A stretch of DNA of 42,984 nt from Paenibacillus cellulosilyticus (GTDB taxonomy: Bacteria; Bacillota; Bacilli; Paenibacillales; Paenibacillaceae). Made by a program: the position numbers and the translations under genes. Below are positions 42,744 through 42,984 of the stretch, one piece after another (the stretch's first letter is position 1; each line of letters starts with the position of its first letter). Location: assembly GCF_003182255.1 (NCBI RefSeq), contig NZ_QGTQ01000026.1:42876-85859 (forward strand). The letters run 5' to 3'. Below the pieces are notes generated by a model. It was not told the origin of the DNA. It did not search any database and worked only from the letters and a program-made list of their open reading frames with translations.

Positions 42744-42984
42744 TTTATGGAGAGTTTGATCCTGGCTCAGGACGAACGCTGGCGGCGTGCCTAATACATG
42801 CAAGTCGAGCGGAGTAGTTTGAAAGCTTGCTTTCAAACTGCTTAGCGGCGGACGGGTGAGTAACACGTAGGCAACCTGCCTGCAGGACCGGGATAACATT
42901 CGGAAACGAATGCTAATACCGGATAATCGATTTCCTCGCATGGGGAGATCGGGAAAGACGGAGCAATCTGTCACCTGTGGATGG
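42744..42984 (+). rRNA. rrs: 16S ribosomal RNA, 5' part
   Basis: The universal 5' sequence AGAGTTTGATCCTGGCTC begins at 42751, which places the mature 5' end near 42744. The sequence continues through GACGAACGCTGGCGGCGTGC, GCGGACGGGTGAGTAACACG and GCTAATACCGGATAAT. The 241 bases present include variable regions V1 and part of V2, and fit the Paenibacillaceae. The gene runs off the window. Confidence 0.97.

Overview
The window comes from a low-to-mid GC endospore-forming Firmicute of the Paenibacillus/Cohnella type. Three things point there. The 16S rRNA start at the right edge has the usual Bacilli sequence. Two gene blocks keep the order known from Bacillus subtilis: ydcC-alr-ndoAI-ndoA, and perR/ygzB/ygxA leading to an rRNA operon. 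Protein sequences and strong GGAGG ribosome binding sites also fit. GTG and TTG starts are common.

Layout. (1) 1-683: a tandem array with an exact 51-bp period; every unit carries a small hairpin. (2) 825-4398: YdcC-like lipoprotein, alanine racemase, and the EndoAI/EndoA (MazEF-type) toxin-antitoxin pair. (3) 4601-14606: a nitrogen and one-carbon block. It holds a glutamine amidotransferase, PII protein and ammonium transporter, a divergent copper/TPQ amine oxidase with a small His/Met-rich membrane protein, an IclR regulator, the formaldehyde-fixing HPS/PHI pair (hxlA, hxlB), and an NCS2 permease with a divergent LysR regulator. Perfect GlnR/TnrA boxes lie in front of both amtB and the amine oxidase. 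(4) 14821-21106: a compact Tad/type IV-like secretion or pilus operon with two tandem small single-helix peptides. (5) 21167-29924: M24 peptidase, a candidate tiny lipoprotein, a conserved hypothetical, gatC, gatA and gatB, an MgtC-family protein and a DUF4097-like membrane protein. A long imperfect inverted repeat lies between gatA and gatB. (6) 30001-34067: perR with its own PerR box, an ABAB higher-order repeat, a GH18-type protein, ygzB and ygxA. (7) 34389-42416: an SLH protein followed by a 2,296-residue secreted multidomain protein. (8) 42482-42984: tandem rRNA promoters, boxA and the 5' part of 16S rRNA.

How it may work together. The amine oxidase releases ammonia, hydrogen peroxide and an aldehyde. 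If methylamine is a substrate, the aldehyde is formaldehyde, which HPS/PHI would fix through the ribulose monophosphate route. Ammonium uptake and PII are encoded next door under what looks like the same GlnR/TnrA control. This reading is inference from gene content and binding sites. No single gene here is clearly a new family. The least explained items are the two palindromic repeat arrays, the paired small peptides in the Tad locus, the gatA-gatB inverted repeat and the giant surface protein inserted before the rRNA operon.
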